IMG/VR virus record: IMGVR_UViG_3300009108_000019
Coordinates: 1 to 43,207 of that record
Length of the DNA stretch: 43,207 nucleotides
DNA from: a virus
Strand: one strand, 5' to 3'
The number at the start of each line of letters is the position of its first letter. The stretch's first letter is position 1. This document shows positions 12,134-20,838 of the stretch, piece by piece. Position numbers and translations under genes: made by a program. The notes beneath the pieces were generated by a model. That model saw nothing but the letters and a program-made list of their open reading frames with translations. It was not told the origin of the DNA and did no database searches.

Positions 12134-14593
12134 ATGGATAGTAAACAGACATTACTAGAAATAATGCCTAAATACTCAGACCAATTAAAGCACGAAAAAG
12201 AAATGGCTGAGCTAGGTAAACACAGAACTAACAAAAGGCGTATCTCACACGTTGAACGTGAGGAAGAATCTGTTACGAGCTATGGTAAAGTTATGGTAGC
12301 TAACACAATCAGACCTTTAGCCAATGCGATAGCTGAGTATATACAAGAAACATCTAAGAAGACTATAGGAAAACCACCTATTGCTTTTGTTAAGATGTGC
12401 GAAGTCTCACCTGAAATATTAGCCCTAATCACGGGTAAACACATAATCAATACAATTACACAATACAAACCTTTAACAGCTACTTGTATTAGTCTTGGCG
12501 GTAAAGTTGAGACTGAGATAGCTTTAAAGAACTTTAAGTTTCTCAATCCTGAGCTTTATGAAGTTGTGAAACAAGACTTAGACAAAAGGTCTTGGAACTA
12601 TACTTATAAAAGAAGAAAATTAAGAGAGAGTGCTAAGCGTGGAGTAGTTAAATGGGAAGAGTGGACTACACCTGAGAAATTACACGTTGGATTAAAATTA
12701 GTTGAGATGTTAATTATCTCTACGGGTCTAATTGAAATTGGTACTGAGACAATCAATCATAAAAAAGCTAAGATTATCAAACAAACACATAAGACTAGAG
12801 AATGGATTAAAAATAGAAATAGCTTTAATGAGCTATTAAACCCTGAATACTTACCAACAGTTTTACAACCTAAGATGTGGAGCTCAGTTGTTGGTGGTGG
12901 ATATTGGACTAAGGAATTACCTGAGTTAGATTTGGTTAAACAAAAAAATAAACAATTTAAGAGAGAGCTTGAAAACTTTGATATGCCTGAAGTTTATAGT
13001 GCAATCAATATAATGCAAAGTACACCTTTTAAAATTAATAAGTTTATTTTAAATGTTATGCAAACAGCTTGGGATAATGGAGACGCTATTGGTGGTATGC
13101 CACCTAATAGAAATTTAGATATACCAAACAAGCCTCACGACATAGAGACTAATAAAGATTCAAGAAAAGATTGGAAGAGAAGAGCTGTTATAGCTCATAC
13201 TGAAAATGCTCGTATGTTTTCTAAAAGATTATTGTATGCTAAAATAATTTGGTTAGCTCAAAAGTTTAAAGACTATGCGACATTATTTTATCCATTACAA
13301 TTTGATTTTAGAGGAAGAGCTTATTGTGTCCCTGCATTTTTAAATTATCAAAGTATTGGTGGAGCTAAGGCTTTGCTTTTATTTTCTAATGGAAAAGAAA
13401 TAACTCCTGAGAATAGAGGAGAGTTTTGGTTAGCCGTACACGGAGCTAATATGTATGGGAATGATAAAGTATCTTTAGAAGATAGAGTTAAATGGGTTAA
13501 TGATAATGAACAGTGGATAGTTAATTGTGCTCAAGACCCTTTTAGACATAGAGAATGGGAAGACGCTTCTAATGCTTTTCAATTCTTAGCGTGGTGTGAT
13601 GAGTGGAGAAGATACCAAGCTAGAGGAATAAACGAAAAGTTTATATCTCATTTACCTGTTAATGTTGATGGGAGTTGTAATGGTCTTCAATTATATTCTT
13701 TAATGTTAAGAGATAGTGTTGCGGGTAAGTTAGTTAATTTACTTCCGTCAGATACACCTCAAGACATTTATCAATTAGTTGCTAATGCTGTTAATGAAAA
13801 GTTAAAAGTACACGCTTCAGAAGATAGACCTTATGCTCAGCAGTGGTTAGATTATGGAGTTAAGCGTTCTACTACTAAACGAAGTATTATGACAATTTGT
13901 TATGGCTCAACAAGATACTCTTGTACGGACTTTGTAATAGAAGATTTAACCAAGAGACAAGATAAAGGCGAACACCACCCTTTTGTTAATGATTTATTTA
14001 GACCTGCTTCTTATTTGGCTAGTGTCATTTGGGATAGCATAGGGGATAATTTAAAATCAGCTAGAGTGGGTATGAAGTATCTTCAGGAGATAGCTAAGAT
14101 TGTTTCAAAAGAACAATTACCTATACACTGGGTCACACCAGTAGGATTTCCAGTTTATCAATCCTATCCTGAAATGAAGTCTAAAAGAGTTAAAGCTATG
14201 CTTATGGGAGAAGTTATAAAACCCCGTATCAATGCTGAGACTGATAAGACAGATAAATTGCGTATGTCAAATGGAGTAGCTCCTAACGTAGTTCACTCCG
14301 TAGATTCCGCAGGTATGATTAAGACTGTTAATTTTGCTCATAAAAACGGAGTTAAGAATTTCTGTAATGTGCACGACAGCTTTGGTACAACTGCGGGTGA
14401 TGTAGAAATGTTAAATAAAAGTATAAGAGAAGCCTTTATTGATATGTTTTCTAATCACGACATACTAGAGAAGTTCAGGCAAGATGTTGAGAAACAATTA
14501 CCTGATAAATTGAAGGCTAAATTACCTGAAGTCCCTCAAAAAGGTGATTTAGATATAAATAAACTGAGGGAAAGTAAGTTCTTTTTTGCGTAA
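12134..14593 (+). CDS. Single-subunit RNA polymerase (T7 gp1-like)
   Basis: An 819-residue polymerase, slightly shorter than T7's 883. Motif A: NVDGSCNGLQ with the catalytic Asp at residue 512. Motif B: TKRSIMTICYGS with Lys 582 and Tyr 590, eight apart as K631/Y639 in T7. Motif C: VHDSFG with Asp 748. The C-terminus ends KFFFA, like T7's FAFA. It transcribes middle and late genes from the phage promoters found here. I chose ATG 12134, preceded by AAAGGAG at 12 bases; the longer frame begins with GTG 12074 inside the promoter and would be absent from transcripts made there. Positioned downstream of a strong terminator. Confidence 0.96.
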   Translation: MDSKQTLLEIMPKYSDQLKHEKEMAELGKHRTNKRRISHVEREEESVTSYGKVMVANTIRPLANAIAEYIQETSKKTIGKPPIAFVKMCEVSPEILALITGKHIINTITQYKPLTATCISLGGKVETEIALKNFKFLNPELYEVVKQDLDKRSWNYTYKRRKLRESAKRGVVKWEEWTTPEKLHVGLKLVEMLIISTGLIEIGTETINHKKAKIIKQTHKTREWIKNRNSFNELLNPEYLPTVLQPKMWSSVVGGGYWTKELPELDLVKQKNKQFKRELENFDMPEVYSAINIMQSTPFKINKFILNVMQTAWDNGDAIGGMPPNRNLDIPNKPHDIETNKDSRKDWKRRAVIAHTENARMFSKRLLYAKIIWLAQKFKDYATLFYPLQFDFRGRAYCVPAFLNYQSIGGAKALLLFSNGKEITPENRGEFWLAVHGANMYGNDKVSLEDRVKWVNDNEQWIVNCAQDPFRHREWEDASNAFQFLAWCDEWRRYQARGINEKFISHLPVNVDGSCNGLQLYSLMLRDSVAGKLVNLLPSDTPQDIYQLVANAVNEKLKVHASEDRPYAQQWLDYGVKRSTTKRSIMTICYGSTRYSCTDFVIEDLTKRQDKGEHHPFVNDLFRPASYLASVIWDSIGDNLKSARVGMKYLQEIAKIVSKEQLPIHWVTPVGFPVYQSYPEMKSKRVKAMLMGEVIKPRINAETDKTDKLRMSNGVAPNVVHSVDSAGMIKTVNFAHKNGVKNFCNVHDSFGTTAGDVEMLNKSIREAFIDMFSNHDILEKFRQDVEKQLPDKLKAKLPEVPQKGDLDINKLRESKFFFA

Positions 14594-14598
14594 GAGCA

Positions 14599-14620
14599 TT
14601 AAAGTACCCGTACTTAGAAC
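14599..14620 (+). promoter_or_regulatory. Putative phage promoter of the replication genes
   Basis: TTAAAGTACCCGTACTTAGA then AC. Matches the genome's promoter consensus closely; lies between the polymerase stop and the SSB ribosome site. Confidence 0.75.
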
Positions 14621-14640
14621 AATAAAACAGAGGAGACAAA

Positions 14641-15258
14641 ATGGCGAAGAATAATAACGTCAAGGTAGTATCACCAGTTGGAGTTTCGCAATATGCGTGG
14701 CTAACGACACCTGATACTCGTTTTGATGAGACTGGTCATTATAAGACTAATCTTATTATAAACGCTAAAGAAGCTCAGTCATTGAAAGCTCAAATTGATG
14801 CTGAGATAAAGAAAAGTGTTGCTCTTGCTAAAGAGAAGGCTAAAGGAAAAGCTATTAAAGAAGCTCCTCGTCCTTATGATGATGAAATGATTGATGGTAA
14901 AGCATCAGGAAATGTCATTTTTAAATTTAAGACGAAGGCAAAAATTATAGCTAAAGACGGAAAGGTTATACCTAATAGAGTTGCATTATTTGATAGTGCA
15001 GGGAAACCTATGATTGACGCTAATGTTTGGTCAGGCAGTGAAATGAAAGTATCAGCAGAATTGATACCTTATTACACAGCTATGGCAGGAGCAGGTGTGT
15101 CAATGAGACTAAGAGCAGTTCAAGTAACTAAGTTAGTTGAAGGTGGCTCTAGTAATGCTAAAGGTTATGGCTTTGAAAAAGTTAAAGATGGCTATGAACA
15201 ACCTGAAGCAGTAGCAGTAGAAGAAAATGTATCGCAGGAAACTTCGGCTGACTTCTAA
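14641..15258 (+). CDS. Single-stranded DNA-binding protein (T7 gp2.5-like)
   Basis: A 205-residue protein. The N-terminal ~175 residues form an OB-type domain (VVSPVGVSQYAWLTTPDTRF, later VSAELIPYYTAMAGAGVSMR and LRAVQVTKLVEGG), as in the gp2.5/DUF2815 family. The C-terminal tail is acidic and ends in ETSADF; an acidic tail with terminal Phe is what T7 gp2.5 uses to contact polymerase and helicase-primase. It protects single strands during replication and recombination. AGAGGAGACAAA precedes the ATG. Overlaps endonuclease I by 32 bases. Confidence 0.85.
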   Translation: MAKNNNVKVVSPVGVSQYAWLTTPDTRFDETGHYKTNLIINAKEAQSLKAQIDAEIKKSVALAKEKAKGKAIKEAPRPYDDEMIDGKASGNVIFKFKTKAKIIAKDGKVIPNRVALFDSAGKPMIDANVWSGSEMKVSAELIPYYTAMAGAGVSMRLRAVQVTKLVEGGSSNAKGYGFEKVKDGYEQPEAVAVEENVSQETSADF

Positions 15259-15634
15259 ACAAGTCGGAATACGATACGGATTTCGTTCAGGCTTAGAAGA
15301 GTCTGTAGCGAAAGAGCTAAAAGATAATCGTGTAGTGTATGAATTTGAAAAGACTAAGTTGAAATATACTAAGCCTCAAAAGATTCATACCTATACGCCT
15401 GATTTTCATTTAACGAAGAAAAAAATTTTTATAGAAACAAAAGGATTATTTACTACTCAAGATAGACAGAAAATGAAATTGATTAGGGAGCAATACCCTA
15501 ATTTAGATATTAGATTTATATTTTCTAATTCAAGAGCTAGGATAAGTAAGAAATCAAAAACAACTTATGGAATGTGGTGCGAAAGATACGGATATGAATA
15601 TGCCGATAAACACGTTCCGAAGGATTGGCTATGA
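15227..15634 (+). CDS. Endonuclease I, Holliday-junction resolvase (T7 gp3-like)
   Basis: A 135-residue PD-(D/E)XK nuclease: RYGFRSGLEESVAKEL (Glu 24), YTPDFHL (Asp 59) and FIETKG (Glu 70, Lys 72), matching T7 endonuclease I residues E20, D55, E65 and K67. T7's protein has 149 residues. It cuts branched DNA before packaging and helps degrade host DNA. The start is inside the SSB gene in another frame, as is common for coupled phage genes. Its stop overlaps the next gene (ATGA). Confidence 0.9.
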   Translation: MYRRKLRLTSKQVGIRYGFRSGLEESVAKELKDNRVVYEFEKTKLKYTKPQKIHTYTPDFHLTKKKIFIETKGLFTTQDRQKMKLIREQYPNLDIRFIFSNSRARISKKSKTTYGMWCERYGYEYADKHVPKDWL

Positions 15635-15798
15635 TAGGTAGAGTAATTTATAAACAAGAGAGTGTGCAATACTATTCAGAATCAAAAGATGAATGGATTG
15701 ATGTAGATACTATGGACGAACAACATTGTCGTAATGCTCTTAAAAAAATTATTAGAAAGTATGGAGTGATAAATGAGCAATATAAGAAAAGAAACTAA
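15631..15798 (+). CDS. Small hypothetical protein, 55 residues
   Basis: MIGRVIYKQESVQYYSESKD, then EWIDVDTMDEQHCRNALKKI and a basic end. Start overlaps the endonuclease stop; its last 26 bases overlap the lysozyme-like gene. Soluble, mixed charge; no family recognised. Tight coupling on both sides supports it as a real gene. Confidence 0.55.
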   Translation: MIGRVIYKQESVQYYSESKDEWIDVDTMDEQHCRNALKKIIRKYGVINEQYKKRN

Positions 15799-16198
15799 AT
15801 ATATTGTTATTCATTCTTCAGAAACTAATCCGACACAGAATTTTGACGTAAAGGATATTGACATACAGCACAGAAAAGAAGGTTTGTTCTCTTGTGCATT
15901 TCACAAAGTTATTACTAGAAAAGGTGAAGTGCAAGATGGAAGAGACATACAAATCGCAGGTGCTCACGTTGATAGTAATGTTAAATTGTCAAATAAAAAT
16001 TCTATTGGTATTTGTCTAATCGGTGGACAGACAATAGATGGTAAGCCCGATTGTAATTTTACTTTTAAGCAATACGAAGCTCTTTTAGAGTTAATTCGTG
16101 ATTTAAAAAAAGATTATAAAGAGGTTCAGATAGTTGGTCATAGAGATATGACTGACTCCTTATCTCCGCATTTTAACGTAAGTGAATTGCTGAGATAG
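15773..16198 (+). CDS. T7-lysozyme-like protein (gp3.5 family), probably not catalytic
   Basis: A 141-residue protein of the N-acetylmuramoyl-L-alanine amidase type 2 fold, alignable with T7 lysozyme throughout: IVIHSSETNPTQNF, NSIGICLIGG and the C-terminal VGHRDM. T7 lysozyme uses Zn ligands H17, H122, C130 and residues Y46 and K128. Here H14 and H123 remain, but the Tyr is Phe 43 (CAFHK), and in TDSLSPHFN the Lys and the ligand Cys are replaced, the Cys position by Ser 131 in my alignment by eye. Amidase activity is therefore doubtful. T7's protein also binds and inhibits the phage polymerase; that role may be what is kept. A separate GH24 endolysin exists. Confidence 0.85.
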   Translation: MSNIRKETKYIVIHSSETNPTQNFDVKDIDIQHRKEGLFSCAFHKVITRKGEVQDGRDIQIAGAHVDSNVKLSNKNSIGICLIGGQTIDGKPDCNFTFKQYEALLELIRDLKKDYKEVQIVGHRDMTDSLSPHFNVSELLR

Positions 16199-16208
16199 TT
16201 TGTTTGTA

Positions 16209-16283
16209 CCCCTTGAGGGAGTATATAATACTCAACGGAAAATCTTAAATGATTGGAATTGTGAGGCTAAAGCTCTCAAGGGG
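16209..16283 (+). ncRNA. Structured leader upstream of primase-helicase (candidate)
   Basis: CCCCTTGAG (16209-16217) pairs with CTCAAGGGG (16275-16283), extendable by two pairs. Inside lies the palindrome GAGTAT-ATA-ATACTC (16219-16233) and about 40 single-stranded bases containing GTGAGGCTAAAGC. It ends 23 bases before the primase ATG, so folding could control translation. The long stem is unlikely by chance. No known family matches; a weak promoter resemblance (GTACCCCTTGAGGGAG) also exists here. Confidence 0.5.
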
Positions 16284-16306
16284 AAATATTTAACAGAAAA
16301 ATTTTT

Positions 16307-17899
16307 ATGGAAAAACAGGAAAGCAACTTTTTATATCACACGCCCTGCAATAATTGCGGTTCGTCAGACGCTAATTCAGTTTATGATGATGGACACACTT
16401 ATTGTTTCTCGTGTAACACAACAACAAGAGGAAATGATTTGACACAACCAAAAGAAAAAACAAGTAGTGAATTTATTAGTGGCACAGCAGTACCTTTAAT
16501 TAAAAGAAAAATAGATTTAGATACTGCAAGAAAATTTAATTATCAAATGGGAGCTTGGTTTGGAAGACCAGTTCAGATAGCTAATTACTATGATAAAGAT
16601 AAAAATTTAGTTGCACAAAAATTAAGAAACCCTGACAAAACTTTTCAATGGTTAGGAGACGCAAGACAGTCAGGTTTATTTGGACAACACCTTTGGAGAG
16701 ATAAAGGTAAGATGATAATAATTACAGAAGGCGAGATAGATTGCCTTAGCGTTTCTCATATCAACCAAAATAAATTTCCAGTAGTAAGTGTAAAGAGTGG
16801 AGCTCAAGGAGCTAAGAAAGATATTCAAAGAGAGCTAGAGTGGCTTGAAGGATTTGATTCAGTAGTGTTAATGTTTGACCAAGATGAACAAGGTAAACAA
16901 GGAGCTATTGAATGTGCTAAATTATTCTCACCTAATAAAGCTAAGATATGTAGTCTTCCTTTAAAAGATGCTAATGAAATGTTAGTTGCAGGTAAGACTA
17001 GAGAATTAATAGATTGTTTATGGTCTAGTAAAGCATACAGACCTGATGGAATAGTTTTAGGTGCAGACCTATGGAATGAAATTAAAAAAGAAGATACTTA
17101 TGTAACAGTTCCTTATCCTTTTGAGTGTTTAAATACTAAGACACACGGATTGAGAAAAGGAGAATTAGTTACTGTTACAGCAGGTACAGGAATTGGTAAA
17201 AGTTCTTTTTGTAGACACGTTGCATTACATTTATTAGAAAAAGATTTTAGCGTAGGTTATATTGCACTAGAAGAAAGTGTTAAACGTAGTGCTCTTGGAA
17301 TTATGGGAGTGTCTATAAAGAAACCTTTACATTTAACACGAGAAGGGACAGATGAGAAGGAACTCAATAAAACTTTTAAAGCAACAGTTGGTAACGGGAA
17401 ATTTTATCTCTACAATCATTTTGGTAGCACTCTTGCTGATAATCTATTATCAAAAATAAGATATTTAGCTAAGGCTTGTGGTGTAGACTTTGTAATATTA
17501 GACCATTTACATATGGCTCTATCATCTATTGGTGATGAACATACTAATGATGAAAGAAAACTAATTGATTATACTGTTTCTAAACTAAGAACATTAGTGG
17601 AAGAGACTGGTATAGGATTAATATTAGTTAGTCATTTAAGAAGGTCTGAGGGAGACAAAGGCTTTGAAGATGGTAAGAGTGTAGGATTAAATGCTCTTAG
17701 AGGTAGTCAAAGTATTGCTCAACTATCCGATATAATAATTGGAATGAATAGAAATTTACAAGCTGATAATAATATTGCTCAAGTAAATATATTAAAGAAT
17801 AGATTTTCAGGTGAAACTGGAAAGGCTTGTAACCTTTATTATGATTTAAAGACTGGCTGTTTAAGTGAAGTTAAAGGAGAATTGTCTGATGAGTTTTGA
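16307..17899 (+). CDS. Primase-helicase (T7 gp4-like)
   Basis: A 530-residue bifunctional replication enzyme. Zinc-binding domain: C14, C17, C33, C36 (CNNCG ... CFSC). TOPRIM-type primase part: IIITEGEIDCLS near 140 and VVLMFDQDEQGKQGA near 185. Helicase part of the DnaB/RecA type: Walker A AGTGIGKSS at 292-300, VILDHLHM near 398, ILVSHLRR near 442 and NALRGSQSIAQLSD near 465. T7 gp4A has 566 residues. It unwinds DNA at the fork and makes RNA primers for the polymerase encoded downstream. The ATG lies after the structured leader; no strong AGGAG is seen, which fits regulated initiation. Confidence 0.95.
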   Translation: MEKQESNFLYHTPCNNCGSSDANSVYDDGHTYCFSCNTTTRGNDLTQPKEKTSSEFISGTAVPLIKRKIDLDTARKFNYQMGAWFGRPVQIANYYDKDKNLVAQKLRNPDKTFQWLGDARQSGLFGQHLWRDKGKMIIITEGEIDCLSVSHINQNKFPVVSVKSGAQGAKKDIQRELEWLEGFDSVVLMFDQDEQGKQGAIECAKLFSPNKAKICSLPLKDANEMLVAGKTRELIDCLWSSKAYRPDGIVLGADLWNEIKKEDTYVTVPYPFECLNTKTHGLRKGELVTVTAGTGIGKSSFCRHVALHLLEKDFSVGYIALEESVKRSALGIMGVSIKKPLHLTREGTDEKELNKTFKATVGNGKFYLYNHFGSTLADNLLSKIRYLAKACGVDFVILDHLHMALSSIGDEHTNDERKLIDYTVSKLRTLVEETGIGLILVSHLRRSEGDKGFEDGKSVGLNALRGSQSIAQLSDIIIGMNRNLQADNNIAQVNILKNRFSGETGKACNLYYDLKTGCLSEVKGELSDEF

Positions 17900-18110
17900 T
17901 AAAGTTTTTAAACATAGAAGACAATCTATACAGTGGACTGCTTATGTTTTAGAAGCTGTAGGCAAAGCTAAAAAATATCAAAGACCAGTTACTTTAGATG
18001 TAGCTAAAGAAACTTCAGCTCTTATGTTAGAAGATGCTCTTTTAAATTTAGCTATGAATGGAGAAAATGCGGCGTGGAGAGTAGAAGTTAAACTACATAC
18101 ATTACAATGA
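17889..18110 (+). CDS. Small hypothetical protein, 73 residues
   Basis: MSFDKVFKHRRQSIQWTAYV, then mostly helical (VAKETSALMLEDALLNLAMN) and ending VEVKLHTLQ. ATG 17889 overlaps the primase stop region by 11 bases; an in-frame ATG at 17865 lies deeper in the primase gene. AAAGGAGA is 8-12 bases before the chosen start. Unknown; between primase and polymerase, so possibly a replication accessory. Confidence 0.6.
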   Translation: MSFDKVFKHRRQSIQWTAYVLEAVGKAKKYQRPVTLDVAKETSALMLEDALLNLAMNGENAAWRVEVKLHTLQ

Positions 18111-18193
18111 AAAATTTTCCATATAATATAAACATAATGGCGATGTTTGTTTTTATAGTATTGTATTTATTAATAGTGGAGATAATATTTTAA
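18107..18193 (+). CDS. Membrane micro-protein, 28 residues
   Basis: MKNFPYNINIMAMFVFIVLY then LLIVEIIF: a single hydrophobic helix. The start overlaps the previous stop as ATGA, and its stop abuts the next ATG, so it fills exactly the space between two genes. Function unknown. Confidence 0.5.
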   Translation: MKNFPYNINIMAMFVFIVLYLLIVEIIF

Positions 18194-18472
18194 ATGAAAA
18201 AGAAACCTAGTGAACCACTTATAATTGGCGGAAAAAGATATTACAAATATAAAATTATTTGGGAAGATATTGTTGGTGATTCAACTTTAGCAACTGAAAA
18301 TGAATTTAGTAAGATGACTTGTGCTGATGTGCATACTGAGTGTTGGATATTTAATAAGACACCTGATTATGTTTATTCTTTTGCAAGTTATTTTACAGAA
18401 AATGGAGAGATAGAATTTGGTGATAGAAATATCTATCCTCGCAGTGTTATTAAAAGTATGAAGAGGATATAA
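18194..18472 (+). CDS. Hypothetical protein, 92 residues
   Basis: MKKKPSEPLIIGGKRYYKYK, then IIWEDIVGDSTLATENEFSK and CADVHTECWIFNKTPDYVYSF. A compact beta-rich soluble protein with two Cys. The 'YKIIWEDIVGDS' and 'TECWIF-x-K' elements look conserved in style, as in small proteins of marine phages, but I cannot name the family. Confidence 0.6.
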   Translation: MKKKPSEPLIIGGKRYYKYKIIWEDIVGDSTLATENEFSKMTCADVHTECWIFNKTPDYVYSFASYFTENGEIEFGDRNIYPRSVIKSMKRI

Positions 18473-18473
18473 T

Positions 18474-18656
18474 ATGTCAGACTATCAAAAATTATTAGAA
18501 ATGTGGAGAGATGAAAAACAAAAGCGACAAAAACTTGAAACAGAAAATAATAAATTAAAAGAAGATTTGAAGACAGAAAAGTTAGATAGAGAATATGACA
18601 AATCAGTACACACACAAGAAATAGAAGATTTAATGAAAGGTAAATTTAAAAAATGA
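18474..18656 (+). CDS. Coiled-coil protein, 60 residues
   Basis: Almost entirely a charged helix (LLEMWRDEKQKRQKLETENN, then KLKEDLKTEKLDREYDK) with heptad-like Leu spacing. AGAGGATATA precedes the ATG. The stop overlaps the DNA polymerase start (ATGA), so it may affect polymerase translation. Role unknown; perhaps a dimeric adaptor. Confidence 0.55.
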   Translation: MSDYQKLLEMWRDEKQKRQKLETENNKLKEDLKTEKLDREYDKSVHTQEIEDLMKGKFKK

Positions 18657-20383
18657 AATATTGTTTTGATATAGAGACAGATGGTTTTTTAAATCAATGC
18701 ACTAAAGTACATTGTATAGTATTAAAAAATATTGATACTAATGAAATACTAAAATTAAAAAATGAAGACGCTATAAAAAAATTAGAACAAGCGGATTTAA
18801 TTATTGGACATAACATTATTAAATTTGACATACCCGTCCTAGAAAAGTTTTACGACTTTAAACCTAAAGGAAAGGTTTTTGATACAATAGTAGCAACTCG
18901 TTTACTTTACCCTGATGTAAAGGAGCGAGATTTTAAAAGAAAAGACTTCCCTACTAATTGTATAGGACGACACAGCTTGAAAGCGTGGGGGTATAGGGTG
19001 GGTAACTACAAGGAAGTCTTTGATACTGACTGGAAAGAATACAGTCCTGCGATGTTGGACTATTGTATTCAAGATGTTGAAGTAACTGATAGTTTATATA
19101 AAGCTATGGAACGTAAAGGTTATTCTTGTCAGGCGATGGAGTTAGAACACGAAGTAGCAACTTTAATCTTTAAACAAGAGCGTTATGGTTTTATGTTTAA
19201 TACAGATGAAGCAGTTAAATTGTATTCTAAATTAAATGCGAGACGTTTAGAGTTGGAAGAACAATTACAAAAATTGTTTCCACCAAAACTAGAGCGTACA
19301 CCATTTATTCCTAAAGTTAATAACAAAACTAGAGGTTATGTTAAAGGTGAAACTTTTTATAAAGAAAAGACTGTTACTTTTAATCCGAGTTCAAGACATC
19401 ACATAGCAGATAGATTAATTGAAAGACATAATTGGAAACCTGAAGAGTATACTAATGATGGTAAACCAAAATTAGATGAAACAGTTTTAGCTAGTCTTCC
19501 ATATCCTGAAGCAAAAGTTTTATGTGAACACTTTTTATTAGATAAAAGGATAGGACAATTAGCAACTGGTGCTCAGGCTTGGTTGAAGAATGAAATAAGT
19601 GGTAGAATACACGGCACTTGTAATACTAATTCAACAGTAACAGCTCGTGCTAGTCATACAAACCCTAACTTAGGACAAGTTCCAAGTGTTACAGTTCCTT
19701 ATGGAAAAGAATGTAGAAGTTTATTCACTGTACCTAGTGGAAAAAAATTAGTTGGTATAGATATATCAGGATTAGAAGTCAGATTATTAGCACACTTTAT
19801 GTCTAAGTTTGATGAAGGAGAATATTCTAAAGTAGTTTTAAATGGTGATATACATACTGAAACAAAAGAATTAGCAGGGTTAGATTCAAGAGACCTTGCA
19901 AAAAGATTTTACTACTGCTTCCTTTATGGTGGTGGTGTAAAAAAGATTGCCTTAGTAACAGGTAAGAGTACAAAAGAAGCAAAGAAGATACGAGAAAGAT
20001 TTTTAAATAATCTTCCTGCTTTGAGTAAGTTATTAAAGCAAGTACAACAAGCGGCTGAAAGAGGATATTTAATAGGTCTTGATAAAAGACAAATTAAAAT
20101 TCGTTCAGTTCACGCCGCACTCAATTCACTTTTACAAAGTGCAGGAGCTATAGTTTGTAAGCAGTGGTTAGTTGAGTTTAACAAAGCTGTTAAAGAATAT
20201 TCTGATGTTCAACAGGTTGTTTGGGTGCACGATGAAATCCAAGTAGAGTGTCCTGAAGATACAGCAGAAGAGATAGGAAAGTTAGCCGTAGAATCTATTA
20301 AGCGTACTGGTAAACATTTCAATTTAAGATTACCTTTAACGGGAGAATATAAAATAGGAAATAATTGGAGTGAAACACATTAA
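18653..20383 (+). CDS. DNA polymerase, family A (T7 gp5-like)
   Basis: A 576-residue polymerase with a 3'-5' exonuclease domain: CFDIETDG (D6, E8), GHNIIKFDIPVL near 50 and DYCIQDVEVTD near 140. Polymerase motifs: A, GIDISGLEVRLLAHF with Asp 370; B, LAKRFYYCFLYGG; C, VHDEIQVE with Asp 527. In motif B the residue matching E. coli Phe762 and T7 Tyr526 is Tyr, the form associated with virulent phages and indifference to dideoxynucleotides. It is shorter than T7's 704 residues and no obvious thioredoxin-binding insert is seen. It replicates the genome with the primase-helicase and SSB. Confidence 0.95.
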   Translation: MKYCFDIETDGFLNQCTKVHCIVLKNIDTNEILKLKNEDAIKKLEQADLIIGHNIIKFDIPVLEKFYDFKPKGKVFDTIVATRLLYPDVKERDFKRKDFPTNCIGRHSLKAWGYRVGNYKEVFDTDWKEYSPAMLDYCIQDVEVTDSLYKAMERKGYSCQAMELEHEVATLIFKQERYGFMFNTDEAVKLYSKLNARRLELEEQLQKLFPPKLERTPFIPKVNNKTRGYVKGETFYKEKTVTFNPSSRHHIADRLIERHNWKPEEYTNDGKPKLDETVLASLPYPEAKVLCEHFLLDKRIGQLATGAQAWLKNEISGRIHGTCNTNSTVTARASHTNPNLGQVPSVTVPYGKECRSLFTVPSGKKLVGIDISGLEVRLLAHFMSKFDEGEYSKVVLNGDIHTETKELAGLDSRDLAKRFYYCFLYGGGVKKIALVTGKSTKEAKKIRERFLNNLPALSKLLKQVQQAAERGYLIGLDKRQIKIRSVHAALNSLLQSAGAIVCKQWLVEFNKAVKEYSDVQQVVWVHDEIQVECPEDTAEEIGKLAVESIKRTGKHFNLRLPLTGEYKIGNNWSETH

Positions 20384-20838
20384 TGCTAAATACAAATAAA
20401 GAGACAAAGAAAGAGTGCGACTTTACATTAGACAAACCTTCAAATTTTAGAAAAGATTTGGAATATGGTCAAGAACGAGAGAAAAGAGTTATGGACTTAT
20501 TACATCAAAAAGCAGGTACTAAGTTTGAAGTAAAAACCGAAAGAGATTGGTGGTATAGAACTGATAATATAGCCATAGAAATAGCTTGTAATGGTAGACC
20601 ATCAGGAATAATGGCTACGAAGTCTGAGCAGTGGATTCATATATTAGCTGACCCTGTTAGTGGTAAAGATTGCTGTAAAATTTGGTTTGATACTTCTACT
20701 GTTAGACGATTAGCTGAAAAGTACAAAAAAAATACTAAAAATGGTGGTGATGGATATAGAAGTAAGTTTGTTTTAATTCCATTGTCCGAAATATTATTAG
20801 CAAAAAATTTAATAGAGAATAATGGAAAGGAAATATGA
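20383..20838 (+). CDS. Putative PD-(D/E)XK-like nuclease family protein
   Basis: A 151-residue protein between polymerase and exonuclease. The segment EYGQEREKRVMDLL, then KFEVKTERDWWYRTDNIAIE, then GRPSGIMATKSEQWIHIL follows the order helix with Glu, strand with acidic-x-Lys (FEVKT), E-x-x in IAIEIA, and a Trp-rich strand, as in a nuclease-like family common in marine phages. The catalytic assignment (E26 or E30, E49/K51) is by eye. Likely DNA repair, recombination or host DNA degradation. Start overlaps the polymerase stop by one base. Confidence 0.6.
   Translation: MLNTNKETKKECDFTLDKPSNFRKDLEYGQEREKRVMDLLHQKAGTKFEVKTERDWWYRTDNIAIEIACNGRPSGIMATKSEQWIHILADPVSGKDCCKIWFDTSTVRRLAEKYKKNTKNGGDGYRSKFVLIPLSEILLAKNLIENNGKEI

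Noticed and set aside
16252-16283. GCTAAA in the primase leader, as in SAM-II-type riboswitches
   Set aside because: The rest of the SAM-II or SAM-V consensus and pseudoknot arrangement is not present.
16200-16442. 80-codon frame from a TTG across the primase leader
   Set aside because: It has no ribosome site, covers the structured leader and then runs out of frame through the primase zinc domain; it is a shadow.
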